The position numbers and the translations under genes are program-made. A stretch of 39,630 nucleotides of DNA, taken from NCBI GenBank assembly GCA_035406685.1, contig DAONLM010000003.1, positions 1 through 39,630 on the forward strand. The letters run 5' to 3'. The stretch comes from DAONLM01 sp035406685. Lineage in GTDB: Bacteria > Spirochaetota > GWE2-31-10 > MWDO01. The notes under the pieces were generated by a model, which made no database searches, was not told where the DNA came from, and saw only the letters and a list, made by a program, of their open reading frames with translations. Below are positions 23,541 through 33,378 of this stretch, one piece after another; within the stretch, counting starts at the first letter, position 1; the number at the start of each line of letters is the position of its first letter.

Positions 23541-26500
23541 TTATTTAATAGCACCTTCTCCTGTGATATTTGTTTTTTCATTCATAATACTACCAATATC
23601 AATATCTTCCATATTTTCATCATACAGCTTTATATTGTTATACAATTTCATTCCTGTGCCAGCAGGTATTAAATGACCTATAATAACATTTTCTTTAAGA
23701 CCAGAAAGATGATCAGTTGCCCCTTTTATAGAAGCATTAGTAAGAACCTTAGTAGTCTCCTGGAAAGAGGCTGCACTCAAAAATGAATCAATAGATAGAG
23801 ATGCTCTTGTTATCCCTAATAAAACCGGCCTTGCTATGGCTGGTTGACCACCCTCACTTATTACCTTTCTATTTTCTTCGTAAAATTTATTCTTATCAAC
23901 AAGCTGACCTATAATAAATTTTGTATCTCCAATATCAATTATCTCCACCTTCTTCATCATCTGCCTTATTATGACTCCTATATGTTTATCATTAATATGA
24001 ACCCCTTGGAGTCTATACACACCCTGAATTTCATCCATTAAGAATCTCTGAAGTCTATTCTCTCCTAAAACCTGTAAAATATCATGAGGATTCTTAGGAC
24101 CTTCTGATAAAGGTTCTCCAGCCTTTACCATATCCCCGTCTCTAACAAGCAAATAAGCACCCGCTGGAACAGTATGCTTAAATTCATTGCCAAATGAATC
24201 TTCTACAACTATAATATCCTTACCCTTAACCTTACCTTTAAATCTAACTATTCCAGTAATCTTTGCAAGAACTGCTGCATCTTTTGGCTTTCTTGCTTCA
24301 AAAAGATCAACAACCCTTGGCAGACCACCAGTTATATCGCCAGCCTTTGCTATCTTCTTAATTATCTTTGCAATAACATGTCCCGCCTCTATTTTTTCTC
24401 CATCTCTAACATTTAAATATGCATTACTCGGCAATAAATAGCTATCTATTTCAACATCATTCTCATCAAGGATAGCGATCCTTGGCTGGAGAGTATCCAT
24501 ATAAGATTCAGAAATCTTATATTTCTTAGTACCTGTGGTTTTATCGATCTCCTCTCTAAGAGTCAAACCTATTTTAAGATCAACAAATTTAACCCTGCCA
24601 CTCTTTTCTGCAATTATTGGCTGAATAAAAGGATCAAACTGAATTACTATCTCCTTAGCCTCAACAGTATCTCCTATCTTCTTAAACATTACAGAACCAG
24701 GCGCAACCTCTATTTCCTTAGTCAAACTAACTATGAGTAACTTGTTACCGTAAATTTTAGCATATCCTACTTCCTGAGATTTAATCTCTTGACCTTTATC
24801 ATCAACAAATAGTAAAGTTCCTATAGAGATTTTTTCCCCTTCTTTTACTTTTAACTTGGCATTAGTTATATCAAATTCATGATTTACTCTATTTACATAA
24901 AGATAACTCTTTCTTGCAAAAAGTATGTTTCCGTCTTTCTGTTGAATAGTTGCCCCTTTTATATTTTCAATAAACACCTTATAACTAAATTTCAAAGTAT
25001 TCTCCTGAGCAGCCCCAGTTGCAGCACCACCTATATGGAATGTTCTCATAGTAAGCTGAGTTCCAGGCTGACCTATGGATTGTGCTGCTATAACACCTAC
25101 CGCCTCGCCAATATCTACTGTCTGATTTGTTGCAAGGTTTTTACCATAACATTTTACACAAACTCCCTTCTTTGATTCACAGGTAAGCACACTTCTAATC
25201 CTAACCGTATCAATCATTAGAGATTCTATCCTTTCGGCTATCTCTTCTGTAATTAATTCATTAGCATTAACAACTATATCACCATTAATTGGATCTTTAA
25301 TATCTTCTGCTGAAAATCTACCAACAATTCTATCTTTTAAAGACTCTATAATTTCTTCGCCTTCTTTAATAGCAGTGATATCAATACCATTTATTGTCCC
25401 GCAATCATACTCGTTAATTATAACATCTTGTGCTATATCAACCAATCTTCTTGTTAAATAACCAGCATCAGCAGTTTTTAATGCTGTATCAGCAAGACCT
25501 TTTCTTGCACCATTTGTAGAAATATAAAATTCTATTACACTTAATCCCTCTTTAAAATTTGATTTAATAGGAAGCTCTATGATATCACCACCTGGTTTTA
25601 TCATAAGACCTCTCATTCCAGCAAGCTGTCTTATCTGAGTTGTAGAACCTCTTGCTCCAGAATCAGCCATCATATATACTGGATTAAAACCATTTTTATC
25701 ATTTTTAAGTGTCTCTAATAAGGCTGCAGCAACATCATTACTTGCTCTTGTCCAGATATCCTGTATCTTATTAAATCTCTCTTCTGATGATATTATGCCT
25801 TCTCTATACTCTTTATAAATCTCGTCAGCCTTTTTCTGAGCATTCTCTAAAATTTCTTTTTTCTTTGACGGCACAATAATATCTTCCATGCCAATTGTTG
25901 CTCCAAATTTCATAGCATATTTAAAACCAGCATCTTTTATGGCATCGAGCATCTTAACAGTAATTGCAGCACCTTTTTCTTTATATAATTTTGCAATTAT
26001 TTTTGCAGTTCTTTTATCATTTAATGGCTCATTAATAAAAGGAGCTCCTTCTGGTAAATATTCATTTAATATGATCCTACCCGGAGAAGTTTCTATATAC
26101 TCTCCATCTATCTTTACCTTAATTTTTGCCTGCATATGGACAGAACCAGCATCAACAGCAAGAAAAACTTCATTCTTATCCTTGAATACCTTACCTTCTC
26201 CTTTTACACCCGGCTGAATTCTTGTAAGATAGTTTATACCCAATACCATATCCTGAGAAGGACCTACTATTGGATTACCATTTGCTGGATCCAGAAGATT
26301 CTTGGATGAAAGCATAAGCATCCAGCATTCTGTCTGTGCCTCCAAAGATAGTAGCACATGAACTGCCATCTGGTCACCATCAAAGTCTGCATTGAAAGCC
26401 TTACAAACAAGAGGATGAAGTTGAATAGCCTTGCCCTCAACAAGAACTGGCTCAAAAGCCTGAATACCAAGCCTATGAAGAGTAGGAGCTCTGTTTAACA

Positions 26501-27731
26501 ATACTGGATGTTCTGAGACAACCTCTTCTAAAACATTAAAAACCTCTGTATTTTCCTCTTCTATAAACTGCTTAGCCTTTTTTATATTAAAAACAATCTC
26601 TTTCTCTACAAGCTTATTTATGATAAAAGGTTTAAAAAGTTCTAAAGCCATTTTTACTGGTAGACCACACTGATGCATCTTTAAAGTAGGACCAACGACT
26701 ATTACACTTCTTCCAGAATAATCAACCCTCTTACCAAGTAAATTCTGCCTGAATCTACCCTGTTTACCTTTAAGAAGATCAGAAATGGATCTTAGTGCTC
26801 TTTGAGATGCTCCTTTTACAACCTTTTTCTTTTTAGAATTATCAAAAAGAGAATCAACAGCCTCCTGTAACATTCTCTTCTCATTTTTCACAATTATATC
26901 AGGAGCATTTAATTCCATTAATCTTTTTAATCTATTGTTTCTATTAATTACTCTTCTATAAAGATCATTTAAATCCGAAGTAGCAAATCTACCACCATCC
27001 AATTGAACCATTGGTCTTAAATCTGGCGGTATTACTGGAATAACATCAAGCAACATCCATTCTGGTTTATTTTTAGATTCAATAAAATCTTCTATTAATT
27101 CAATTCTCTTTAACAATCTTTTATCACTTTTTTTACCCTTTTCAAGCATTCCCTCTCTTAATTTTTTCGCTTCACTCTCTAAATCTATGTTTTCCAGTAG
27201 AATTTTTATAGATTCTGCTCCTGTGCCAGCCTGAAATCCTAATCCATACCTCTCTTTTGCCTCATAATACTCCTCTTCTGTTAGAATCTGTTTCTCTTTT
27301 AAATCTGTATCACCTGGATCAATTACAATATATTTTTCAAAATATAAAATAGATCTCAATGCTGCACTTGATATATCAAGAAGTAATGCTATTCTTGAAG
27401 GAACAGATCTATAATACCATATATGAGCAACAGGAGTAGCAAGTTCAATATGTCCGGTTCTCTCTCTTCTTACCCTAAAAGATGTAACCTGAACTCCACA
27501 TCTATCACATATTACCCCTTTATATTTCATAGACTTAAATTTACCACAATAACACTCCCACTCTTTTGTTGTTCCAAAAATTCTCTCACAAAAGAGTCCA
27601 TCCTTTTCTGGTCTAAATGTTCTATAATTTATGGTCTCTGGCCTTTTAACCTCTCCATAAGACATTGCCTTTATTAATTCTGGAGATGCAATACTAATGG
27701 ATACTGAATCAAAATCTGCTATATCTCTCAT
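23541..27731 (-). CDS. rpoC: RNA polymerase beta' subunit
   Basis: This 1396-residue subunit carries the catalytic centre. The first zinc site is Cys60, Cys62, Cys75 and Cys78; the Mg-binding motif NADFDGDQ lies at 447-454 (Asp449, Asp451, Asp453); the second zinc site is Cys777, Cys851, Cys858 and Cys861. The bridge-helix and trigger-loop region covers roughly 660-770 (MADSGARGSTTQIRQLAGMR, then TADAGYLTRRLVDIAQDV). There is no split, intein or fusion with rpoB. AGGAGG lies before the ATG, 66 bases after rpoB. Confidence 0.99.
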   Translation of the reverse strand: MRDIADFDSVSISIASPELIKAMSYGEVKRPETINYRTFRPEKDGLFCERIFGTTKEWECYCGKFKSMKYKGVICDRCGVQVTSFRVRRERTGHIELATPVAHIWYYRSVPSRIALLLDISSAALRSILYFEKYIVIDPGDTDLKEKQILTEEEYYEAKERYGLGFQAGTGAESIKILLENIDLESEAKKLREGMLEKGKKSDKRLLKRIELIEDFIESKNKPEWMLLDVIPVIPPDLRPMVQLDGGRFATSDLNDLYRRVINRNNRLKRLMELNAPDIIVKNEKRMLQEAVDSLFDNSKKKKVVKGASQRALRSISDLLKGKQGRFRQNLLGKRVDYSGRSVIVVGPTLKMHQCGLPVKMALELFKPFIINKLVEKEIVFNIKKAKQFIEEENTEVFNVLEEVVSEHPVLLNRAPTLHRLGIQAFEPVLVEGKAIQLHPLVCKAFNADFDGDQMAVHVLLSLEAQTECWMLMLSSKNLLDPANGNPIVGPSQDMVLGINYLTRIQPGVKGEGKVFKDKNEVFLAVDAGSVHMQAKIKVKIDGEYIETSPGRIILNEYLPEGAPFINEPLNDKRTAKIIAKLYKEKGAAITVKMLDAIKDAGFKYAMKFGATIGMEDIIVPSKKKEILENAQKKADEIYKEYREGIISSEERFNKIQDIWTRASNDVAAALLETLKNDKNGFNPVYMMADSGARGSTTQIRQLAGMRGLMIKPGGDIIELPIKSNFKEGLSVIEFYISTNGARKGLADTALKTADAGYLTRRLVDIAQDVIINEYDCGTINGIDITAIKEGEEIIESLKDRIVGRFSAEDIKDPINGDIVVNANELITEEIAERIESLMIDTVRIRSVLTCESKKGVCVKCYGKNLATNQTVDIGEAVGVIAAQSIGQPGTQLTMRTFHIGGAATGAAQENTLKFSYKVFIENIKGATIQQKDGNILFARKSYLYVNRVNHEFDITNAKLKVKEGEKISIGTLLFVDDKGQEIKSQEVGYAKIYGNKLLIVSLTKEIEVAPGSVMFKKIGDTVEAKEIVIQFDPFIQPIIAEKSGRVKFVDLKIGLTLREEIDKTTGTKKYKISESYMDTLQPRIAILDENDVEIDSYLLPSNAYLNVRDGEKIEAGHVIAKIIKKIAKAGDITGGLPRVVDLFEARKPKDAAVLAKITGIVRFKGKVKGKDIIVVEDSFGNEFKHTVPAGAYLLVRDGDMVKAGEPLSEGPKNPHDILQVLGENRLQRFLMDEIQGVYRLQGVHINDKHIGVIIRQMMKKVEIIDIGDTKFIIGQLVDKNKFYEENRKVISEGGQPAIARPVLLGITRASLSIDSFLSAASFQETTKVLTNASIKGATDHLSGLKENVIIGHLIPAGTGMKLYNNIKLYDENMEDIDIGSIMNEKTNITGEGAIK

Positions 27732-27797
27732 AATTAATCATCCTCCTGATAACAAAAACATATTGTTTAAAATCACAATTAAAATTATTTTAAAAAA

Positions 27798-30700
27798 CTA
27801 AAATTTTTTCTTTGCCTTTGATAACAATTCCTCTTCTTTTTCCGTTAATGCTATCTGTTTACCTCTGGCATCATATATCTTTAAATTAAGTCCTAATCCT
27901 CTTAATTCCTGAACTAATACATTAAATACCTCTGGAACACTGGAGGCACTCATATTATCACCTTTAACAATATTCTCGTACATTCTAACTCTACCATTCA
28001 TATCGTCTGATTTGACAGTAAGAAGTTCCTGAAGAGTATGAGCAGCACCATAAGCCTCAAGTGCCCAAACTTCCATTTCTCCCAATCTCTGACCACCAAA
28101 TTGAGCCTTACCTCCAAGAGGCTGCTGAGTAACAAGAGAATAAGGTCCTGTTGATCTTGCATGCATCTTATCATCGACAAGATGAGCTAATTTTAACATA
28201 TAGGTATATCCTACTGTAACTGGATTAACAAAAGGTTCTCCAGTTCTACCATCATAAAGAATTACCTTAGAGTTTTCTGGAAGCCCAACCTCTTTTAATT
28301 TTTCTGAAATGTCCTCACTAGATGGTGACTCAAAAACTGGAGTAGCAAATTTTACACCTAAAGCCTTTGCAACCCAACCTAACTGAGCCTCCATAATCTG
28401 TCCAATATTCATTCTGGAAGGAACACCCAATGGATTTAAAACAATATCTACCGGAGTTCCATCAGCCATATATGGCATATCCTCAACCGGTAAAACAACG
28501 GAGACTACTCCTTTATTACCATGTCTACCAGCCATCTTATCACCAACTTTAATCTTTCTCTTTGTAGCGACAAAAACCTTTACTATCTCCTCAACTCCAG
28601 GTGGAAGTTCATCTCCATCATCCCTCCTTAATCTTAATATATCTATTACTGTTCCTTCTACACCATGAGGTAATTTTAAAGAAGAATCTTTCACATCTTT
28701 TGCCTTCTCACCAAATATAGAGTTTAACAATCTATATTCTGGGGTTGTGTCACTATCTGATTTAGGTGTAACCTTGCCAACAAGGATATCGCCGGACCTT
28801 ACTTTAGCACCTATTCTAATAATACCATTTTCATCCAAATTTCTTAATTTTGATTCTGGAACATTTGCTATATCTCTTGTGATCTTTTCAACCCCTAATT
28901 TTGTCTCTCTAACCTCAACGGCAAATTCTTTAATATGAATCGAGGTAAAAACATCCTCTTTAACAAGTCTCTCTGATAAGATTATAGCGTCCTCAAAGTT
29001 ATAACCATTCCATGGCATATAGGCAACTAAAACATTTTTACCTAACGCAAGCTCCCCTTTATCAACAGAAGGTCCATCTGCAATTACCTGACCAGCCTCT
29101 ACTCTCTCTCCTAACTTCACTATTGGTTTCTGATTAAAACAGGTATCCTGATTGGTCCTTCTCATCTTTAAGAGTTTATAAACATCTGTCTCCCCAGAAT
29201 CATTCTTAACATGAATTTCACCGGAAGTAACATAAGTTACAATACCACTCTTTTTTGCAATAACACATACACCAGAGTCATAAGCAGCTACCTCTTCCAT
29301 TCCAGTTCCAACCAACGGAGATTCTGGAAATAATAAAGGAACAGCCTGTCGTTGCATATTTGATCCCATCAATGCTCTGTTAGCATCATCATGTTCAAGA
29401 AATGGGATCAAAGAAGTAGAAACAGAGACAATTTGTCTTGGTGAAAGATCCATATAACCTATTTCATCTGCCTCTTTTGTAGTATATTCCCCCTGTCTCA
29501 TTACTGCAATATGTTTTTCTAAGAAATTTCCTTCATCATCTATAGGAGCACTTGCCTGAGCAATATAATATCTATCTTCATCCATTGCAGAAAGATACTC
29601 AACTTTATTTGTTACCTTTCCGTTTTCTACTTTTCTATATGGCGTCTCAAGAAATCCAAATTCATTAACACGGGTAAAATTACACATTGACACAATAAGC
29701 CCAATATTTGGTCCTTCTGGTGTCTCAATAGGGCACATTTTACCATAATGAGAAAAATGAACATCTCTAACCTCAAAACCAGCTCTATCTCTCGATAAGC
29801 CCCCAGGTCCCAATGCACTCAATCTTCTTTTATGAGTAAGTTCTGCTAAAGGATTAACCTGATCCATGAACTGAGAAAGTTGAGATGTTCCAAAAAATTC
29901 TTGAATTACAGTTACTACTGGTTTAACACTAATAAGATCAGAAGGTTTGACATCGGAGATATCCTTTGTGGTCATTCTCTCTTTTGCTATTCTTTCTATT
30001 CTTGTAAAAGCAATCTTTAACTGATTCATTAATAACTCGCCAACTGCTCTTATTCTTCTATTCCCTAAATGATCTATATCATCAACAGATCCTTCGTTAA
30101 TATATACTTTAATAAGATATTTAATTGTCTCTATGATATCCTCATCTCTTAAAGATGGATTTGTAATAGATGGATCAAAATTAAATTTTTTATTTATCTT
30201 ATATCTACCAACAGATCCTAAATCATACCTCTTTTCAGAATAAAACATATTCTTAATCTCTTTTTCTGCAATATCTACTGCTATTGGTTCACCAGGTTTT
30301 AAAACAGAAAATATTTTATTCAAGGCATCTAATTTTGATGGTTCATCTTTATTGTATGGCTCATCCTTAGTAACAGTAACTTCCTCTTTTTCAAAACAGT
30401 TTATTACAATTGGATCATGAATAGAATCTGGATGATCAAAATCTATGACTGGAATCTCAGTAATATCTGCTTGAATTAATTTATCTAATTCAAGAGGAGT
30501 TAATCTTGTCCCGGCCTGAACAACTTTCTCTTTTTCACCTGTGGTCTTGGAAATTGTATATATATCCTTACTCAAAATTGTTCTTAAGGCTGCGTCCTGC
30601 TCCTCTTTTGTCTTAATACTAATCATTTTATCTTTATAGAATAGTTCTATAATTTTCTCTCTTGTCTCAAATCCAAGTACCCTTAAAAAGGTAGTAGCAA

Positions 30701-31319
30701 GAATTTTTCTCTTTCTATCAATCCTTACAAATAAAAGTTTTCTCTTCTCCTCTATTTCAAATTCAAGCCATGCCCCTCGATAAGGTATAATTCTTGCATT
30801 ATAAATTCTTGTTTTGTCATCATAACTATATATAACACCAGGAGATCTATGAATCTGACTTACAATAACTCTTTCTGCCCCATTTATAATAAACGTTCCT
30901 CTTTCTGTCATTAAAGGAAGATCCCCAAGATATATCTCTTTTGATCTTATTTCCCCAGTATCATGTATTACAAGATTTATCAAAACTTTTAAAGGAATAC
31001 TATAAGTCTGACCCTTCATCTTTGCCTCATATTCATTATACTTTATACCAGACTCATCTAAAATATATTCTACATACTCAAGAGACATTCTTTCATCTGC
31101 ACTTTTTATTGGAAAAATCTCCTGAAATATCTCTTCCAATCCCTGTTTTAAGACTGGCTCTTTTTTTAACTTTCTCTCTCTTTGTAAAAACCACTCATAA
31201 CTATTAAGTTGAATTTCAAGGAGATTTGGCATCATATCTACTTCGAGTTTTTTGGCTTTACCAATTAAAACTCGTGAATTTTTTAATTTTCTTTGTGCTT
31301 TTGCTTTTAAATTTTCCAT
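27798..31319 (-). CDS. rpoB: RNA polymerase beta subunit
   Basis: This 1173-residue subunit shows the rifampicin pocket at about 475-505 (FFGTSQLSQFMDQVNPLAEL, then THKRRLSALGPGGLSRDRAG), the conserved KMCPIETPEGPNIGLIVSM, and the C-terminal PYSLVTQQPLGGKAQFGGQR. Asp486, His496 and Ser501 correspond to E. coli Asp516, His526 and Ser531, the main resistance positions, and all are wild type; Val488 replaces Asn518. It is of compact length with no large lineage insertions. AGGAG lies upstream of the ATG. A 238-base spacer with two hairpins separates it from rplL. Confidence 0.99.
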   Translation of the reverse strand: MENLKAKAQRKLKNSRVLIGKAKKLEVDMMPNLLEIQLNSYEWFLQRERKLKKEPVLKQGLEEIFQEIFPIKSADERMSLEYVEYILDESGIKYNEYEAKMKGQTYSIPLKVLINLVIHDTGEIRSKEIYLGDLPLMTERGTFIINGAERVIVSQIHRSPGVIYSYDDKTRIYNARIIPYRGAWLEFEIEEKRKLLFVRIDRKRKILATTFLRVLGFETREKIIELFYKDKMISIKTKEEQDAALRTILSKDIYTISKTTGEKEKVVQAGTRLTPLELDKLIQADITEIPVIDFDHPDSIHDPIVINCFEKEEVTVTKDEPYNKDEPSKLDALNKIFSVLKPGEPIAVDIAEKEIKNMFYSEKRYDLGSVGRYKINKKFNFDPSITNPSLRDEDIIETIKYLIKVYINEGSVDDIDHLGNRRIRAVGELLMNQLKIAFTRIERIAKERMTTKDISDVKPSDLISVKPVVTVIQEFFGTSQLSQFMDQVNPLAELTHKRRLSALGPGGLSRDRAGFEVRDVHFSHYGKMCPIETPEGPNIGLIVSMCNFTRVNEFGFLETPYRKVENGKVTNKVEYLSAMDEDRYYIAQASAPIDDEGNFLEKHIAVMRQGEYTTKEADEIGYMDLSPRQIVSVSTSLIPFLEHDDANRALMGSNMQRQAVPLLFPESPLVGTGMEEVAAYDSGVCVIAKKSGIVTYVTSGEIHVKNDSGETDVYKLLKMRRTNQDTCFNQKPIVKLGERVEAGQVIADGPSVDKGELALGKNVLVAYMPWNGYNFEDAIILSERLVKEDVFTSIHIKEFAVEVRETKLGVEKITRDIANVPESKLRNLDENGIIRIGAKVRSGDILVGKVTPKSDSDTTPEYRLLNSIFGEKAKDVKDSSLKLPHGVEGTVIDILRLRRDDGDELPPGVEEIVKVFVATKRKIKVGDKMAGRHGNKGVVSVVLPVEDMPYMADGTPVDIVLNPLGVPSRMNIGQIMEAQLGWVAKALGVKFATPVFESPSSEDISEKLKEVGLPENSKVILYDGRTGEPFVNPVTVGYTYMLKLAHLVDDKMHARSTGPYSLVTQQPLGGKAQFGGQRLGEMEVWALEAYGAAHTLQELLTVKSDDMNGRVRMYENIVKGDNMSASSVPEVFNVLVQELRGLGLNLKIYDARGKQIALTEKEEELLSKAKKKF

Positions 31320-31404
31320 AAACTATTTTACTCCTAAATATAGAGTTATATAAAAATTACACCATCACGGTGCAAATCAAACATATATGTCAAAAAAATA
31401 TATC

Positions 31405-31437
31405 CCGGAAACCAATCTTTCTCAAAAAGATTTCCGG
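31405..31437 (-). terminator. Attenuator-like hairpin upstream of rpoB
   Basis: CCGGAAA (31405-31411) pairs with 31431-31437 and TCTTT (31416-31420) pairs with 31426-31430, with a small bulge between. On the minus strand the stem runs into GATATATTTTTTG. E. coli has an attenuator and an RNase III site between rplL and rpoB; this could serve the same purpose of making more L12 than polymerase. Whether it terminates or is cleaved is not shown. Confidence 0.6.
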
Positions 31438-31526
31438 CATATATTAGAGAAAATAATACATTTAACACTTAAACATTTAATAATAATGTTAAAATTAATA
31501 GATCTGCCTCACTAATAATAAAATTA

Positions 31527-31554
31527 ATATTGGGGCATAATAATACCCCAATAT
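31527..31554 (-). terminator. Hairpin directly after rplL
   Basis: A perfect 9-bp stem (ATATTGGGG at 31527-31535 with 31546-31554) encloses 10 nt and begins three bases past the rplL stop. On the minus strand it is followed by ATTAATTTTATTATTAG, a weak T-rich tract. It is probably a partial terminator or a 3'-end stabiliser for the L10-L12 message. Confidence 0.6.
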
Positions 31555-31557
31555 ATT

Positions 31558-31956
31558 TTACTTTAATTCAACGGTAGCCCCAGCTGCTACTAATTTTGCT
31601 TTAATCTCTTCAGCGTCCTTCTTGGAAACACCCTCTTTTAAGACTTTGTTCCCAGCATCAACAATATCCTTAGCCTCTTTCAAGCCTAAACCAGTTATCT
31701 CTCTTACAATCTTGATAACATCAATCTTCTTTGCACCACCATTAACCAATACTACCGAATACTCATCTTTTTCTTCAACAGCATTAGTAGTAGCACCACC
31801 TTGTTGAGCACCACCAGCAGGAACTGCCCCAGCAACTGCCACAGGAGCTGCACTTACTCCAAATTTTTCTTCCATTGCCTTAACAAGTTCTGATAATTCA
31901 ATAACTGTCATATTAGCAATAGCTTCAAGAATTTGTTCTTTTGTAATAGCTGCCAT
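31558..31956 (-). CDS. rplL: Ribosomal protein bL12 (L7/L12)
   Basis: This 132-residue stalk protein recruits translational GTPases. It has an N-terminal dimerisation helix (ITKEQILEAIANMTVIELSE), a Gly/Ala-rich hinge (AGAVPAGGAQQGGATTNA, roughly 41-58) and the globular C-terminal domain (KKIDVIKIVREITGLGLKEA, then KDIVDAGNKVLKEG). GGGAG lies just before the ATG. Hairpins lie on both sides of the gene, consistent with separate control of its mRNA abundance. Confidence 0.98.
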   Translation of the reverse strand: MAAITKEQILEAIANMTVIELSELVKAMEEKFGVSAAPVAVAGAVPAGGAQQGGATTNAVEEKDEYSVVLVNGGAKKIDVIKIVREITGLGLKEAKDIVDAGNKVLKEGVSKKDAEEIKAKLVAAGATVELK

Positions 31957-31992
31957 ATTTTCTCCCTTTTATTAAAATTTAAATATATAAAT

Positions 31993-32036
31993 AATAGCAA
32001 TGCATAGCAAGCTTTCACCTGGAAGACATTGCTATT
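31993..32036 (-). promoter_or_regulatory. Stem-loop between rplJ and rplL
   Basis: A perfect 10-bp stem (AATAGCAATG at 31993-32002 with 32027-32036) encloses 24 nt. It lies about 52 nt past the rplJ stop and about 37 nt before the rplL start, in a 132-base spacer. On the minus strand the following sequence is AT-rich rather than a clean T run, so an mRNA processing, stability or protein-binding role fits better than termination. Confidence 0.55.
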
Positions 32037-32088
32037 TTATACTAAATAATTAAAACAAACATATTTGCATAATTGCCATAAGAATAAA

Positions 32089-32607
32089 TTAAGCGCCCTT
32101 TTTCTGTTCTGCCACTGCATTGACGACTCTTACAAATCTAGATATAACATCATTGCAAGCATAAGCGAATTTCTGAACAGGAGCATTCATTACTGACATT
32201 AACATAGCAATAAGTTGTGTCTTGCTCGGTAACTTTGAGAAAGCCTCTACCTGATTAGCATCCAACAATAATCCATCTACCCAGCCACCTTTAATTTTTA
32301 AATTAGAATTTTTACTTATTTCTAACAAAACCTTTGCTGCCTCGGAAAAATCACCCTGAATAAAGGCGACAGCTGTTGGACCAACAACACTATCTTTTAA
32401 ATCTTCGATACCTCTATTTTTAGCAAGAATTTTTATATAATTGTTTTTAATTACAATATATTTTGAATTCAATTTTCTTAGTTTTCTTCTTAAATCAGTA
32501 AGGACATCAACAGTTAATCCTCTAAAATCAGTAAAGATATAACCATTACTATTATTAAAAACTTCAGTTAAAGAATTAATTTTATCAATTTTATATTGTT
32601 GTGGCAT
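32089..32607 (-). CDS. rplJ: Ribosomal protein uL10
   Basis: This 172-residue base of the ribosomal stalk binds 23S rRNA and, through its C-terminal helix, L12 dimers. GYIFTDFRGLTVDVLTDLRR, NSKYIVIKNNYIKILAKNRG and VVGPTAVAFIQGDFSEAAKV are typical. AGGAG precedes the ATG. The gap to rplA is only 24 bases, so the long leader that L10 binds for autoregulation in E. coli and B. subtilis cannot lie in the usual place. Confidence 0.97.
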   Translation of the reverse strand: MPQQYKIDKINSLTEVFNNSNGYIFTDFRGLTVDVLTDLRRKLRKLNSKYIVIKNNYIKILAKNRGIEDLKDSVVGPTAVAFIQGDFSEAAKVLLEISKNSNLKIKGGWVDGLLLDANQVEAFSKLPSKTQLIAMLMSVMNAPVQKFAYACNDVISRFVRVVNAVAEQKKGA

Positions 32608-32631
32608 ATATTCTCCTTAAAATTTTATTTT

Positions 32632-33315
32632 TTATCCAATTAACTTATGATTGATTTTTATACCAGGACTCATTGTTGAAGATATATACATAGAACTAAC
32701 ATATTCTCCTTTTAGATCAGATGACTTCTTTCTTAAAACTTCTTCAAATAGAGTCACTATATTCTCTTTCAATTTATCATTTGACATAGAAATCTTACCA
32801 ACTCCTAAATGGACTATGCCTGCTTTATCCGCTCTAAATTCCACTCTACCCTTTTTAAGTTCTCCAATAGCCCCTTTTATATCATTTGTAACTGTTCCAG
32901 TCTTGGGGTTTGGCATTAAACCTCTTTTACCTAAAATAGGCCCAAGTTTACCAACATCCTTCATCATGTCTGGAGTTGCAATTACTACATCAAAATCAAG
33001 CCAACCACTCTTAATCTTCTCAATGTATTCTTCATCACCTGCATAAGATGCCCCTGCATCTAAAGCCTCTTTAACTCTATCTGCTTTTGTTAAGACAAGA
33101 ATTTTTTTCTCTTTACCAAAATTATTTGGTAAAACAACAGTATCTCTAACAGTATGACTCTTTTTTAATCTTAATCTTATAGAAACTTCAACAGTCTCAT
33201 CAAATTTAGCAGAAGCAATACCTTTTAACAAATCTATACCCTTATCAAGATCATACATTTCTTTTCGATCTATCTTTTTTAATGCCTCTAAATATTTTTT
33301 ACCATGCTTAGCCAT
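32632..33315 (-). CDS. rplA: Ribosomal protein uL1
   Basis: This 227-residue L1-stalk protein shows VEVSIRLRLKKSHTVRDTVV, VVIATPDMMKDVGKLGPILG and KRGLMPNPKTGTVTNDIKGA, with the ending SSTMSPGIKINHKLIG. Length is normal. It follows rplK. L1 represses its own operon in E. coli; I did not identify its RNA target here. Confidence 0.98.
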   Translation of the reverse strand: MAKHGKKYLEALKKIDRKEMYDLDKGIDLLKGIASAKFDETVEVSIRLRLKKSHTVRDTVVLPNNFGKEKKILVLTKADRVKEALDAGASYAGDEEYIEKIKSGWLDFDVVIATPDMMKDVGKLGPILGKRGLMPNPKTGTVTNDIKGAIGELKKGRVEFRADKAGIVHLGVGKISMSNDKLKENIVTLFEEVLRKKSSDLKGEYVSSMYISSTMSPGIKINHKLIG

Positions 33316-33378
33316 AATTTTATCTCCTATCTTACTTAATTTTTATATAATCCTAAAAATAGCTTTACAATAAAAAAA

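Noticed and set aside
31365..31393. TTGACA at 31393-31388 (minus) as an rpoB promoter
   Set aside because: The sequence 16-18 bases downstream is CG-containing and does not resemble a -10 box.
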